Shown one piece after another: positions 23,373 through 32,148 of a stretch of DNA of 64,000 nucleotides. This stretch comes from Syntrophopropionicum propionicicum_A (GTDB taxonomy: Bacteria > Bacillota > Desulfotomaculia > Desulfotomaculales > Pelotomaculaceae): assembly GCF_048984525.1 (NCBI RefSeq), contig NZ_JBMGJC010000007.1, forward strand, positions 124,001 to 188,000. Direction: 5' to 3'. The notes beneath the pieces were generated by a model. The model had not been told where the DNA came from and searched no databases. It saw only the letters and a list, made by a program, of their open reading frames with translations. The position numbers and the translations under genes were made by a program. How positions within the stretch are numbered: the first letter of the stretch is position 1; each line of letters starts with the position of its first letter.

Positions 23373-25547
23373 TTATCCCTCCCGCCCTTCCTGTTTTGCA
23401 GGGTTAACCCTCATCAGCCTGATCCCGTTCAAGGTAACAAGGACAGTCGCCCCCATGTCGGCCAGAATGGCCAGCCACAGGGTCAGCCAGCCCGGAAAAA
23501 CCAGCGCCACGGCGGCCAGTTTCACAACCAGGGAGAAAGCGATGTTCTGCTTGATAACTCCCAGTGAAGCCCTGCTCAGGCGGATGGCGAAAGGCAGCCT
23601 TGAAAGATCGTCAGCCATCAGGGCAATATCCGCCGTCTCCAGGGCGGTGTCAGTGCCGGCTCCCCCCATGGCAATGCCGACGGTGGCAGTTGCCAGCGCG
23701 GGAGCGTCATTGACGCCGTCACCAACCATAGCGACCTTGCCGTGTCTTTCCAGAAGGACTTTTACAGCTTTCACCTTGTCCTCTGGCAGAAGCTCGGCCA
23801 TGAAGTCGTCCACGCCGACCTGCGCGGCAATCGCACCCGCCGTAACCGTATTGTCCCCGGTCAGCATGACCGTCTTGATGCCTGACTCGTGTAAAGAGTC
23901 GACAGTGTACCTGCCGGATTCTCTCAAAGTATCCGCCACTGCCAGGATACCCGCCAGTTTACCGTTTATTTCAACCAGCATGGCTGTTTTCCCTTCCGAC
24001 CAGAGCCCTTCCAGGATTATTTTCCAGTCTGAAAGATCGATCTTGTTTTCCTGGAATAGTTTCGCGCTGCCAACAACGACCTCACTGCCGTCCATCCTGG
24101 CCCGGGCGCCTTTCCCGGTTAGAGACTCAAATTCGACAACCGGCTCAGGCTCAATGCCCTTTTCCAGGGCTTTTTGGACTACAGCCCCGGCCAGCGGGTG
24201 TTCCGATAATTTTTCAACACTCGCGGCGGCCCTGAGCAGCTCCTGTTCGTCAATGTCACCCGCTGTGATGATATCTGTCACCTCCGGATCTCCTTTGGTC
24301 AGCGTACCGGTTTTATCGAAAGCGACCACTGACAGGGCGCCGGTTTCCTCCAGGTAGGCGCCGCCTTTAATCAGGACACCGTTTTTGGCCGCGCTGCCGA
24401 TGGCGGACACAATGGCCACCGGAGTGGAAACAACCAGGGCGCAGGGGCAGGCCACCACCAGCAGCGCCAGCCCCCGGTATATCCAGTCATACCAGCCCAA
24501 CCCCAAAAAGAGAGGTGGCAGTACAGCTATCCCCGCCGCCAGCGCTATCACCAACGGCGTGTAAATACCGGCAAACTTATCGACAAAAGTCTGGGAAGGA
24601 GCCCGCTGCGCCTGCGCTTCCTCAACCATCTCAATAATCCTGGCGATGGTGGTATCTTTAACCAGCCTGGTGACTTCAATCTCTAAAGCTCCCTGCAGGT
24701 TCAGCGTACCGGCGAAGACACTGTCACCGGCCACTTTATCCACCGGGACGGACTCGCCGGTTATGGCGGACTGGTTAACCGCCGAGTATCCGGATATGAC
24801 TTTACCGTCCATGGCGATTTTTTCCCCGGGTTTTACCAGGAGAATATCGCCCGGCCGGAGCTCTTCCACAGGCAGCTCCGCTTCATGGCCTTCCCTGCGG
24901 ACCCTGGCGAAATTTGGCGCGATCTCCATCAGAGAGCGGATAGACTGACGCGCCCTGTCAAAAGTGTAAGATTCAAGAGCGCCGCTGACTGAGAATAAAA
25001 ATGCCACCACCGCTCCTTCCCTCCATTCCCCGATCAGGGCGGCACCGGTAACTGCGACAGTCATCAGGACGTTCATATCAAAATTTAAACGGCGCAAAGA
25101 AAAAAAAGCTCTCCGGGTGGTAGCGAAGCCGCCGGTCAGTATGGCCAAAAAATAAAGCCCTGTCGCAACGGCAGGCTTGTGCGTAAAAATATCGGCAGAC
25201 CATCCACTGACAAGCAATAAACCCGCGAGTAAGCCGACCATGACCGGCTGGTTTTTTAACAGAAGGAAAGCTTTTTTACGGTAAGGTCCTGCCGCCATGG
25301 ATGTTTCAGCCTGGTTACCGGCTTCTCCCTCCACCAAGGCAAAAACACTATGTTTTTTTGCTTCTTCCATGACCCTGGCCGGGTCAATGTCTCCCTGCAC
25401 CTTCATCTTCGCGGCGCCAAAATTCAGCTCGGCCTTTTCCACACCCTGAAGTTTTGCGATATCCCGCTCCAACCGGGCGGCACAGTCCGCTCAGGTAAGC
25501 CCTTTTAACCGGTACACCCTCAGGCTGGCAGCGACAGCGTTCGACAT
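23373..25547 (-). CDS. P-type Zn/Cd/Pb-exporting ATPase with selenocysteine in its HMA domain
   Basis: A 724-residue PIB-2-type metal ATPase read with one in-frame TGA (25493-25491). From ATG 25547, which has AAGGAG nine bases upstream, the frame reads GLT-U-ADCAARLE, so Sec19 replaces the first Cys of the usual CxxC in the metal-binding domain. Later motifs are ACPCALVVSTP (membrane metal site), DKTGTLTKGD (phosphorylated Asp), SEHPLAGAVV and GDGVNDAPAL. The C-terminal helix has LAILADMGATVLV, typical of Zn/Cd/Pb pumps. Without reading the TGA, the remaining frame has no good start and lacks half of the HMA. A CadC-like repressor follows. Confidence 0.9.
25491..25493 (-). other. In-frame UGA, predicted selenocysteine codon 19 of the metal ATPase
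   Basis: The TGA sits where CxxC of heavy-metal-associated domains normally has its first Cys. A downstream hairpin, CCCG-GTTGGAG-CGGG, has a G as the first loop base at 18 nucleotides after the UGA, within the range of bacterial SECIS elements. A tRNA-Sec gene is in the same window. Confidence 0.8.
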
Positions 25548-25594
25548 AGTGAGAAGCTCCTTAATGTTTATTTATATTATTACGTGATTCAATA

Positions 25595-25623
25595 TAACGT
25601 TCATATGATTATTTGAATGTTAT
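25595..25623. promoter_or_regulatory. Predicted ArsR/SmtB-type operator of the metal ATPase operon
   Basis: The minus strand has an imperfect inverted repeat ATTCAAAT-AATC-ATATGAAC about 50 bases upstream of the ATPase start. It resembles the TCAAATA-N-TATTTGA operators of CadC/SmtB proteins. Confidence 0.65.
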
Positions 25624-25650
25624 TATAAACTATTCATTTTGTCAATGTGA

Positions 25651-25733
25651 TTTAAAAAGCAAAAACCTGCCGGGGCAGGTTACAGGTTGTAGGGCCGGCT
25701 TCAGCCGACCAATGTGCGGCTAAAGCCGCACTG
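25651..25733 (-). terminator. Terminator plus REP-like inverted repeats
   Basis: On the minus strand AACCTGCC/GGCAGGTT is followed by TTTTGCTTTTT, which would end the upstream membrane-protein gene. Next to it (25694-25731) are two back-to-back hairpins, GCCGGCTTCAGCCGAC and GTGCGGCTAAAGCCGCAC, of the REP style. Confidence 0.7.
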
Positions 25734-25841
25734 TTTTTCTCACGTCTCAATTGAGCAGCTGATTCAAACACCATGGACTTTTTTGTATATGTATCGTAAA
25801 CATATGTAACTTCCAACGGAAGTTTATGGACATGGTTTCCC

Positions 25842-26561
25842 TCAGCCGGATCCCGGCTTGTCCGGGGCCGGCGGCTGTTCCGCTGTGCCGTTTCCCGGTT
25901 TGTCTTCTGGTTTATCCGCTGGTTTATCACCTGGATCATTGCTGGCAGGTGTACTCCCCTGCTGGTTGGCTGGGTTTGCCGCCTGATCGGACACCCCGGT
26001 TTGTTCCGGCGGGATTTCGGATTGGGTGGCGGCACTTACGGTTTGAGAGTCCTGGTCTGTTTTGGTAATTTCCCCTGCGGGATCGAAGTTTACATCTGCA
26101 GTAGGCTTGTTTTCTGGTTGCTGTTCGGTGGTCTGGGTTTGCGTCTGCTGGGGAACGCCGGCTTGTCCGTTATCTGTAAATAAATAGGGCCAGGCGTACC
26201 AGGTTACCGCTATGAGAAATACCGGCGCTGCGGCTGCCGCCAGCCTGGTGTAAGCGGATGCGGCGAGCAGCGCGAACCCGGCCGCGCCAAAGCAATATAT
26301 ACAGGGAACGATATTGGCCGACTGCCAGTTCCACAGGCCGTACCCTACCAGCACGGCATGCACCCCTACTGCGGCCCAGAGCAGCAATACAGCCCTGTTG
26401 AAATTTAAAATTACAGCTGCCGCACAGATCGCATAATAGGTTACTCCGGTATAGGACAGGTAATTTCCCGCCCCGTATGCCATAACCGAGGCTCCGGCCA
26501 GTGCTATTAACGCTAGAATTTTCCTTATGTCAACTTTTTTCATGCTTTCCGTGTCAGACAT
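25842..26561 (-). CDS. Membrane protein with CxxC-type motif and Pro/Gln-rich tail
   Basis: A 239-residue protein. Residues 1-140 carry about five hydrophobic segments, including IVPCIYCFGAAGFALLAA with a CIYC motif at a membrane edge, reminiscent of VKOR/DsbB-like helices but without clear further signatures. The last 100 residues are low complexity (Q, T, P, D, K, for example GDKPADKPEDKPGNG), likely extracytoplasmic or cell-wall spanning. No family is assigned. The stop is a TGA after PGSG, followed four codons later by TAA; readthrough seems unlikely. Confidence 0.65.
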   Translation of the reverse strand: MSDTESMKKVDIRKILALIALAGASVMAYGAGNYLSYTGVTYYAICAAAVILNFNRAVLLLWAAVGVHAVLVGYGLWNWQSANIVPCIYCFGAAGFALLAASAYTRLAAAAAPVFLIAVTWYAWPYLFTDNGQAGVPQQTQTQTTEQQPENKPTADVNFDPAGEITKTDQDSQTVSAATQSEIPPEQTGVSDQAANPANQQGSTPASNDPGDKPADKPEDKPGNGTAEQPPAPDKPGSG

Positions 26562-26704
26562 TTTAATAACGCTCCCTAAGATAATACAGGGATAATTATC
26601 ATATTACCCCTAAAATATCTTAATGAGATTATATTGTCTCCTGTTTATCAAAAGCAAGAACAAAAATGTCAATTTTGGAAAACATAAAATCCTTGATTTG
26701 TTAA

Positions 26705-26738
26705 AGAAAAAGGGGCTATGCTGAAAATCTATAGCCCC
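26705..26738 (-). terminator. Terminator of the fibronectin-domain gene
   Basis: On the minus strand GGGGCTAT pairs with ATAGCCCC and is followed by TTTTTCTTT, about 100 bases after the stop of the gene at 26839. Confidence 0.85.
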
Positions 26739-26800
26739 AGTCTTTCACCTTTGACTCGCTGGCTCCCCCAGTGGGGATTTTTAGTTAAAAAATTTGTTTA

Positions 26801-26834
26801 AGGCGTGTCAGGAGAACCGTCCCCTCGACACACT
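26801..26834. repeat. Dispersed GTGTCA/TGACAC palindrome copy
   Basis: GCGTGTCAGGAGAACCGTCC...CGACACACT: one copy of the family also found at 7806, 7864, 35360, 41027, 43308, 52640 and 54735. Confidence 0.8.
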
Positions 26835-26838
26835 TTAG

Positions 26839-28440
26839 TTAGCGCCTGATTATAATCACCTTATTTGCGCTGTCCCAATCCACAGCTGCGCCCAGGTTTT
26901 CCACGATAAACCTGACCGGGGTCATAGTCCTTTCGTTTATTATCTGCGGGGCAACGTCCGTAATTTTTTTGACCCCATTGACGTAGGTTATGTTATTTCC
27001 TACCCAGAGCTCGATGGTGGCGCTGTTGTCCTTGATGGTCACCTTCCGCGTGGTCTCATCCCAGGCAATTGTCCCCCCCAGAGCTTCGACTATGGCCCTG
27101 ACCGGCAGCAGCGTCCTGTTTTCTGCAATTACCGGGACGGTTCCCCTGCCGGGGTCTATTTCCTTAACGACGTTGTTTACCGTCATATAAGGTTCGTTGA
27201 TCTGAAGTGTTATTGTAATACCGGTAATTGTAAGTGATTGTACCATGGCGCTGGCTTCATTTGATGGTTCTGAGGTTCCGGAATTGTTTATCGCCCTGAC
27301 CCGGTAGTAATGGGTCCCGGTCTCGGTAACCTTGTCTGAATAGCTCAAGACATTCCGGTTTGTGTCGGCTATCTCATTCCAGCTGCCGCCCGGGAGCTTT
27401 TTCTCCACTATAAACCCGGTCACATCTTCCGAGCTATATGTCCATCTCAGAAACACGTCAGGGCCCCAGACGGAAGCTGTTAGGTTGCTTGGAGCGACAG
27501 GAAGGCTGCCTGTGTTATTTTTGCTGTAAGTATAGCCGGCTTCGTTTGAATAATCCGATTCTCCGTTATTGGACCAGGCCTTGACCCGGTAGCGGTAGGT
27601 GCCGGGAGCCGAAACCGTGTCCAAATAAATAGTGATGTCGGGGGTTGTTTCTCCAACCTCATCCCATGAGCCACCCGGATCCCGCCTCTCCAATGTATAC
27701 CCCATGCCTCCTTCGCCTGTCCAGTCCAAAGTAACTCTGTTGCCTGACCCTGCAGCCGTGAGGTCGCGCGGTGCGGGGGTAGGATCACCGTCGTTAATCC
27801 CAGAGGGATAGGCATAGTCGACAATATTTGAGTAGTCTGAGTACCAGGAATTTTCCCAGGCCCTGACCCGGTAGCGATAAGTTCCAGGGGAGGGAAGAAA
27901 TTCTGACCAGACTGTTTGGTTTGTGGACCCCATATCTGCCCAGTCACCGCCCGGGTCCTGCCTCTCTATCGCAGTGTCAGCGCCCGCATTGTCTGTCCAT
28001 TGCAAAACTATAAAAGAGCCTGAGCTGGAAGACCCAATATAGAGATCAGTGGGCGCGGCAAGAGCTCTCCCTGTGTCATAAACAAAGCTGTCCTGGTCTG
28101 AATAAGCAGAGGCGCCAAAATTGTTAAACGCCCTGACCCGGTAATAATAAGTCCCGGGAGCCGTGAGCGTGTCAAAATATTCCGTTTCGCCCGGGTTTGC
28201 GCTGCCTATTTCTGTCCAGCTGCCGCCGGGGTCCTGCCTCTCAATTAAAAACCCGAGTTCATTGTCCGAGTTGTCTTCCCAGCGTAAAATTACATTGCCG
28301 ACAGAACCAGTGACTTCGAAGTCGCCCGGCGCGTCGGGGGGCGTCTCCGCGGCCCGGGCGGGCTGCGGCGCGGCAGCAAACGAAAGCGCCATTATAAAAA
28401 CAAAAGTTAATAAAAATCGTTTAATAACTTCTCTTTTCAT
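26839..28440 (-). CDS. Exported protein with fibronectin-III repeats and copper-amine-oxidase stalk domain
   Basis: A 533-residue secreted protein. A signal peptide (residues 1-30, cut near ARAAE) is followed by four fibronectin type III repeats, each with the pattern PGGSWxEIGxT and a PGTYYYRVRAFN-type strand. Residues about 410-533 form a copper amine oxidase N-terminal (stalk) domain, common in Clostridia: NRTLLPVRAIVEALGG, ITYVNGVKK and PVRFIVENLGAAVDW. It probably binds cell-surface polymers or carbohydrates outside the cell; the stalk domain is not itself an oxidase. Confidence 0.9.
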   Translation of the reverse strand: MKREVIKRFLLTFVFIMALSFAAAPQPARAAETPPDAPGDFEVTGSVGNVILRWEDNSDNELGFLIERQDPGGSWTEIGSANPGETEYFDTLTAPGTYYYRVRAFNNFGASAYSDQDSFVYDTGRALAAPTDLYIGSSSSGSFIVLQWTDNAGADTAIERQDPGGDWADMGSTNQTVWSEFLPSPGTYRYRVRAWENSWYSDYSNIVDYAYPSGINDGDPTPAPRDLTAAGSGNRVTLDWTGEGGMGYTLERRDPGGSWDEVGETTPDITIYLDTVSAPGTYRYRVKAWSNNGESDYSNEAGYTYSKNNTGSLPVAPSNLTASVWGPDVFLRWTYSSEDVTGFIVEKKLPGGSWNEIADTNRNVLSYSDKVTETGTHYYRVRAINNSGTSEPSNEASAMVQSLTITGITITLQINEPYMTVNNVVKEIDPGRGTVPVIAENRTLLPVRAIVEALGGTIAWDETTRKVTIKDNSATIELWVGNNITYVNGVKKITDVAPQIINERTMTPVRFIVENLGAAVDWDSANKVIIIRR

Positions 28441-28654
28441 AATAACTTTTTCTCCTTCCTTTCTAACAATTTGTTTCTTTAATCAAATAGCTGACAAAAA
28501 ACTCCTTTCTCAAAAATTTTATAATTTACTTAAATATAACATACTTGACAGTATTAACACATATCTTACATTTCCAAAGATTCCTGGTATTAACTATTCT
28601 CAATAGGAATTAAGACTAACTTTATAGATGCTTGATAAATTGGTATATTTACAC

Positions 28655-28698
28655 ATGGTTGGCGCCGGTAGGGCTATAAGTTGGTTTTGGTGCGACAA
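28655..28698. ncRNA. Short motif shared with the mutS2 leader
   Basis: ATGGTTGGCGCCGG...GGCTATAAGTTGGTTTTGGT-GCGAC resembles 38833-38887 (ATGGTCTGCG...GGCTTAGTTGGTTTTGGCGCGGAC). Both can close a stem around the GTTGGTTTTG core. The region between 28441 and 28779 otherwise holds no gene, only this motif and a terminator. Confidence 0.45.
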
Positions 28699-28706
28699 GG
28701 GGAATT

Positions 28707-28740
28707 TAATAAAAATAGGGGCCGGGCTTACCCCCGGCCG
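28707..28740 (-). terminator. Terminator after the molybdopterin oxidoreductase
   Basis: On the minus strand GGCCGGGG pairs with CCCGGCC around GTAAG and is followed by CCTATTTTTATT, 40 bases after the stop codon of the operon's last gene. Confidence 0.85.
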
Positions 28741-28779
28741 CTGAATCTTGGTGTTTAAAGGTTGCAAGATTAAAAAATA

Positions 28780-30825
28780 TCAACTGCCCTTTTTCACAAC
28801 ACGGGCCAGAAGCGACCTGTCGGCCGGAAAACCGGTAACAGGATCTAGAATTTCGTTGTCAGATAAAATATTGGCGTTAGCCGTGTCCCAGCCGTGGGGG
28901 ATATAAATCACTTCCGGGAGTATATCGTCAGTCAACTTTACCCGCAGTTCGATTGCTCCCCGTAAAGACTCAACAATTACGGTCTCTCCATCCTGTATAC
29001 CCAGTTCTTTTGCTTTTGCCTGGTTCATTTCAACCCTGGGTTCCGGAGAAAGCTTGCGTAATGAACTCAGATTGCGGTAGCGAGAGTGCATGTAACCGGG
29101 CGACCTTGCCCCGGTAGTCAGAATAAACGGGTATTCACTGAAAATATCAGGTGTTGATAATGGGCTTTCAGCCGGCTCCTTATAAACCGGCAGCGGATCA
29201 TAACCGTATTGTTCCAGCTCTTCGCTGTAGATCTCCACTTTGCCGGAAGGAGTCCTGAAGCCTCCGTTTTCATACTTCCTTTCGATCCGCTCACCATAAA
29301 TATAACCTTCTGGCATCCCTGCCAGATCTTTATAAATAATACCTAGGGGTTTGAGCCTGTAATCCAAGGCATCTTCTTCTGTCCCCCATGGGAAATATTC
29401 TCCATAACCCATTTTTCTGGCCAGCTCGACCCAGATTTGCCAATTAGTCATAACACCGCTGTCAGGATCTGCATTCCGGCACAGGCTGATTTTAGGCTCG
29501 CAGAATAAACTGGCCCTGTCACAGAGTTCGTCACTATGCAAAAATGTCGCCGCCGGCAGGATTATGTCTGCCAGGGACGCTGTTTCTGTCATAAAGTGAT
29601 CGAAGACCGCTAAAAACTCGAGACTGCCGAGCGCGCGCTTTAATTTTCCGGCGTTCGGCCAGGTTAATAGAGGATTGCTGCCGGCAATGATCATCCCCTT
29701 TAGCGGATAAGGCCTGCCCTCAATTATCGCATTGGAATATATATTTGCCTGCGCCTGCCTGATGTGTTTATAAAACAGGGGGAACTCATATCGGCCGATC
29801 GCGGGGATTTTAACATCAGCGCCGCTTATTGCCAAAGAGGACAGTTTTGCCTTCGGCATAAATACCGCGCCACCTTTTTTGTCAAGGTTGCCCGTTATGG
29901 CCTGCAGCACGGATATGGCCCGGGCGGCCTGGAACCCGTTTGTGTGCAGTTCCACGCCAATCCCGGGGTAAATGCAGGCTGGCTGAAACCGGGCATAAAG
30001 CCTGGCGGCTTCCCTGATTTTATCCGCGGTCACCCGCGTAATTTTTTCAACTGCTTCCGGCGTATACTCTGCGGCAAGACAGGCAAGCCGATCAAAGCCG
30101 ACAGTCCACCTTTCCACAAACTCCCTATCGTAGAGTTTTTCTTCAATAACAATGCTGAGCATGCCCAGGGCCAGGGCTCCGTCCGTCCCCGGCCGCAACT
30201 GCAGGTGGCAGTCAGCGCCTTTAGCCAGTAAGGTGGCCCGTGGGTCAACCACAATTAATTTTGCGCCTCTTTTCAGAGAGCCGTTTATAATCCTCATCAG
30301 GGGCGGGCATGACATTGTGGGGTTGTAAGCCCATAAAACGATACAGCTGCTGTTCTCATAGTCCGGCACAGGCAGAGTCCCGTAAGTGTACTCGCTGGCC
30401 ATCGTTTTTGAATGGTGGCAGTGGCTTCCTGCTGTCGAAAAATTAGGGGTGCCGTAGGCCTGGCTGAACCTTTGGGCATATGGAGTAAATTCTTTCCCCA
30501 CCCCGGCCTGTCCGACATGCACAGCAACAGCCTGAGCGCCGTGACGGCTTTTGATTTCCTCAAGCTTACCAGCGATGAAGCTAAAAGCCTCGTCCCATGT
30601 TACTTCTTCCCACCGGCCGCTTGCTGTTTTCTTCAGCGGTGACTTCAGGCGGTCGGGCGCCTCAAGCAGTTCCCTAACCGCTTTACCCTTGGGGCATAGA
30701 TAACCCTGTGTGTAGGCATTTTCAGCCTGCCCTTCCACCTTCACAACCCGGCCTTCTTCAAGCGTGATGTCCATGCCGCAGCCAGCGCTGCATATACCGC
30801 AAAACGTTTGTTTTATCTCTGTCAT
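28780..30825 (-). CDS. Molybdopterin-dependent oxidoreductase (DMSO reductase family)
   Basis: A 681-residue protein of the CISM/DMSO reductase family. The N-terminal 4Fe-4S motif is CGICSAGCGMDITLEEG with a fourth Cys in GYLCPKGKAV. Molybdopterin motifs follow, and residues near 140 read STAGSHCHHSKTM, where the Cys is the likely Mo ligand. A C-terminal molydopterin dinucleotide-binding domain contains EMNQAKAKELGIQDG-type sequence. No twin-arginine signal is present, so it is probably cytoplasmic. Substrate unknown; thiosulfate, polysulfide, formate and arsenic oxyanions are possible. It is the last gene of the sao operon and may supply electrons or oxidise/reduce its substrate. ATG 30825 is preferred over TTG 30837. 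Confidence 0.88.
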   Translation of the reverse strand: MTEIKQTFCGICSAGCGMDITLEEGRVVKVEGQAENAYTQGYLCPKGKAVRELLEAPDRLKSPLKKTASGRWEEVTWDEAFSFIAGKLEEIKSRHGAQAVAVHVGQAGVGKEFTPYAQRFSQAYGTPNFSTAGSHCHHSKTMASEYTYGTLPVPDYENSSCIVLWAYNPTMSCPPLMRIINGSLKRGAKLIVVDPRATLLAKGADCHLQLRPGTDGALALGMLSIVIEEKLYDREFVERWTVGFDRLACLAAEYTPEAVEKITRVTADKIREAARLYARFQPACIYPGIGVELHTNGFQAARAISVLQAITGNLDKKGGAVFMPKAKLSSLAISGADVKIPAIGRYEFPLFYKHIRQAQANIYSNAIIEGRPYPLKGMIIAGSNPLLTWPNAGKLKRALGSLEFLAVFDHFMTETASLADIILPAATFLHSDELCDRASLFCEPKISLCRNADPDSGVMTNWQIWVELARKMGYGEYFPWGTEEDALDYRLKPLGIIYKDLAGMPEGYIYGERIERKYENGGFRTPSGKVEIYSEELEQYGYDPLPVYKEPAESPLSTPDIFSEYPFILTTGARSPGYMHSRYRNLSSLRKLSPEPRVEMNQAKAKELGIQDGETVIVESLRGAIELRVKLTDDILPEVIYIPHGWDTANANILSDNEILDPVTGFPADRSLLARVVKKGS

Positions 30826-30841
30826 TCTATTTTTCAACCCT

Positions 30842-31174
30842 TTACAGCGTGATTACCTGGTCCACGCCGGCTCCGCCCAGAGCAGCGTAGAGCTGCGGGA
30901 AACAGCCGATCTGCGCGCCCTTAATCAGCTTCCGGTCGATGCCGCGCTCAATGGCGCACTGGTCGCAGGCCATGAGCAGCATGCCGTTAACCTCCTTGAT
31001 CTGGCGCAGCCTTTCACCCATCTCGGTGCCGTCCAGCAGGAAAAATGTGTTGTCCATGAAGAAGAACATCCCCGCCACGTCGACGCCGTGCGTGCCTTTT
31101 TCCAGTTGGGGAATGATCATGGTGTTCAGGATTTTTTGCGAAGTGGTTGAACTGAAAACATAGGCAATTTTCAT
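30842..31174 (-). CDS. saoD: DsrE-like protein SaoD
   Basis: A 110-residue DsrE/DsrF-fold protein: MKIAYVFSSTTSQKILNTMI, then GTHGVDVAGMFFFMDNTFFL, and a Cys-bearing LLMACDQCAIERGID. DsrE proteins relay sulfur or act as thiol-based partners. CxxC here may bind a soft metal. It lies between a 43-residue MerB-like gene and the molybdopterin oxidoreductase. The SaoD name rests on my recall of NCBI naming for the SAO operon. Confidence 0.78.
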   Translation of the reverse strand: MKIAYVFSSTTSQKILNTMIIPQLEKGTHGVDVAGMFFFMDNTFFLLDGTEMGERLRQIKEVNGMLLMACDQCAIERGIDRKLIKGAQIGCFPQLYAALGGAGVDQVITL

Positions 31175-31198
31175 TTAGTAAAGCCCTCCTTCAAATTT

Positions 31199-31330
31199 TT
31201 AAGTTAATTCAAAAAGCATTTTTGAAACAATCAGCGCCTCCTGCGCGTCAAGGCAAAAGATTTCCGCCAGGTTTATCCCCCTGGCGGCGGCCCACTTTTC
31301 CAAGTGCTCCTTCGTACAGAAGAAGTTCAT
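31199..31330 (-). CDS. saoL: Short MerB-like (alkylmercury lyase C-terminal) protein SaoL
   Basis: A 43-residue product, MNFFCTKEHLEKWAAARG then EIFCLDAQEALIVSKMLFEL. FFCxxEHLxxW and the following helix resemble the C-terminal part of organomercurial lyase MerB. In MerB this module carries one of the two Cys that cleave C-Hg bonds. The ATG at 31330 overlaps the ABC ATPase stop (ATGA), so the two are translationally coupled; GGGAGGTGA lies upstream. It is shorter than typical MerB (over 200 residues) and short even for SaoL as I recall it. Confidence 0.75.
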   Translation of the reverse strand: MNFFCTKEHLEKWAAARGINLAEIFCLDAQEALIVSKMLFELT

Positions 31331-32148
31331 ACTGTTGTCGCTTCACCTCCCAAGGTGGCCAGGTACGGATTGTTTGCCGCTTCTGTAGAATCCGCACGCC
31401 TGCCTGTAGCGACCTGGAGCGCTTCCGAAACCAGTTCTTTAAGCTTGTTATACTCGTTTTCTTTGCGGTCACGGGGCCGATGCAAGTTAATGTATATGTC
31501 ATCCACTATTTTTCCTTCATGAGCCGACATGACGATCACCCTGTCGCTGAGATAAATGGCTTCATCAACATCGTGGGTCACCATAACCACAGTGGTTTTG
31601 TCTTTCAGCCAGAGCGCCTCCAGGTCATCCTGCAAAGACTGCCTCATCTGCATATCAACGGCTCCCAGCGGCTCGTCCATCAGGAGCACTTCCGGCCTGC
31701 CGGCCAGGGCGCGGATAAAAGCCACCCTCTGCTTCATGCCCCCGGACAGCTGGTGCGGAAAAAGCTTTTCCTTGCCCTCAAGTTGGGCCATGGTCAGCAG
31801 TTCTTCCAGTCGCTTTTCCCTGTCCTTAGCGGGCACTTTGCGTTGTCTCATCGGGTAGAGGATGTTGTCTCTGACCGTCATCCAGGGGAAGAGCGCGTAG
31901 TTCTGAAAAACAAAGCCTCTGTCTGGCCCTGGCCTGGTTACCTGCCGCCCGTTGATCAGGATTCTCCCCCCCGAGGCGGCCTGAAACCCGGCGATGATCG
32001 TCAACAGGGTTGTCTTGCCGCAGCCGGACGGGCCGAGCAGGGTTACAAACTGTCCTTCACGCACGGAAAAGATCAAATTTTTAAGAACTGTTTGGACGCT
32101 GGTGTCATTTTTAAAATTTTTGGAAATGCCTTCTACTTTAAGTTCCAC
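31327..32148 (-). CDS. saoA: ABC transporter ATP-binding protein SaoA
   Basis: A 273-residue nitrate/sulfonate/taurine-type (TauB/SsuB) ATPase with Walker A GPSGCGKTT, signature LSGGMKQRVAFIRALAG and Walker B EVLLMDEPLGAVD. GTG 32148 has GGAGG ten bases upstream and overlaps the permease stop by one base (TAGTG). It would drive import by the Sec-containing permease. Its neighbours, two Cys-rich binding proteins and a MerB-like protein, point to a soft-metal or organometal cargo rather than sulfonate. Confidence 0.88.
   Translation of the reverse strand: MELKVEGISKNFKNDTSVQTVLKNLIFSVREGQFVTLLGPSGCGKTTLLTIIAGFQAASGGRILINGRQVTRPGPDRGFVFQNYALFPWMTVRDNILYPMRQRKVPAKDREKRLEELLTMAQLEGKEKLFPHQLSGGMKQRVAFIRALAGRPEVLLMDEPLGAVDMQMRQSLQDDLEALWLKDKTTVVMVTHDVDEAIYLSDRVIVMSAHEGKIVDDIYINLHRPRDRKENEYNKLKELVSEALQVATGRRADSTEAANNPYLATLGGEATTV

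Noticed and set aside
23143..24357. Long plus-strand open frame opposite the metal ATPase and repressor
   Set aside because: It is antisense to clear P-type ATPase motifs, has no ribosome site and its composition (Ser/Arg/Pro rich) is typical of a shadow frame.
25842..25860. Readthrough of the TGA ending the membrane protein at 25842
   Set aside because: Only a few codons follow before TAA, and no conserved sequence or SECIS-like stem is evident.
28780..30837. The molybdopterin oxidoreductase as a selenocysteine enzyme
   Set aside because: Its active-site position (SHCHHSKT) is encoded by a normal Cys codon and no in-frame TGA was found in the gene.
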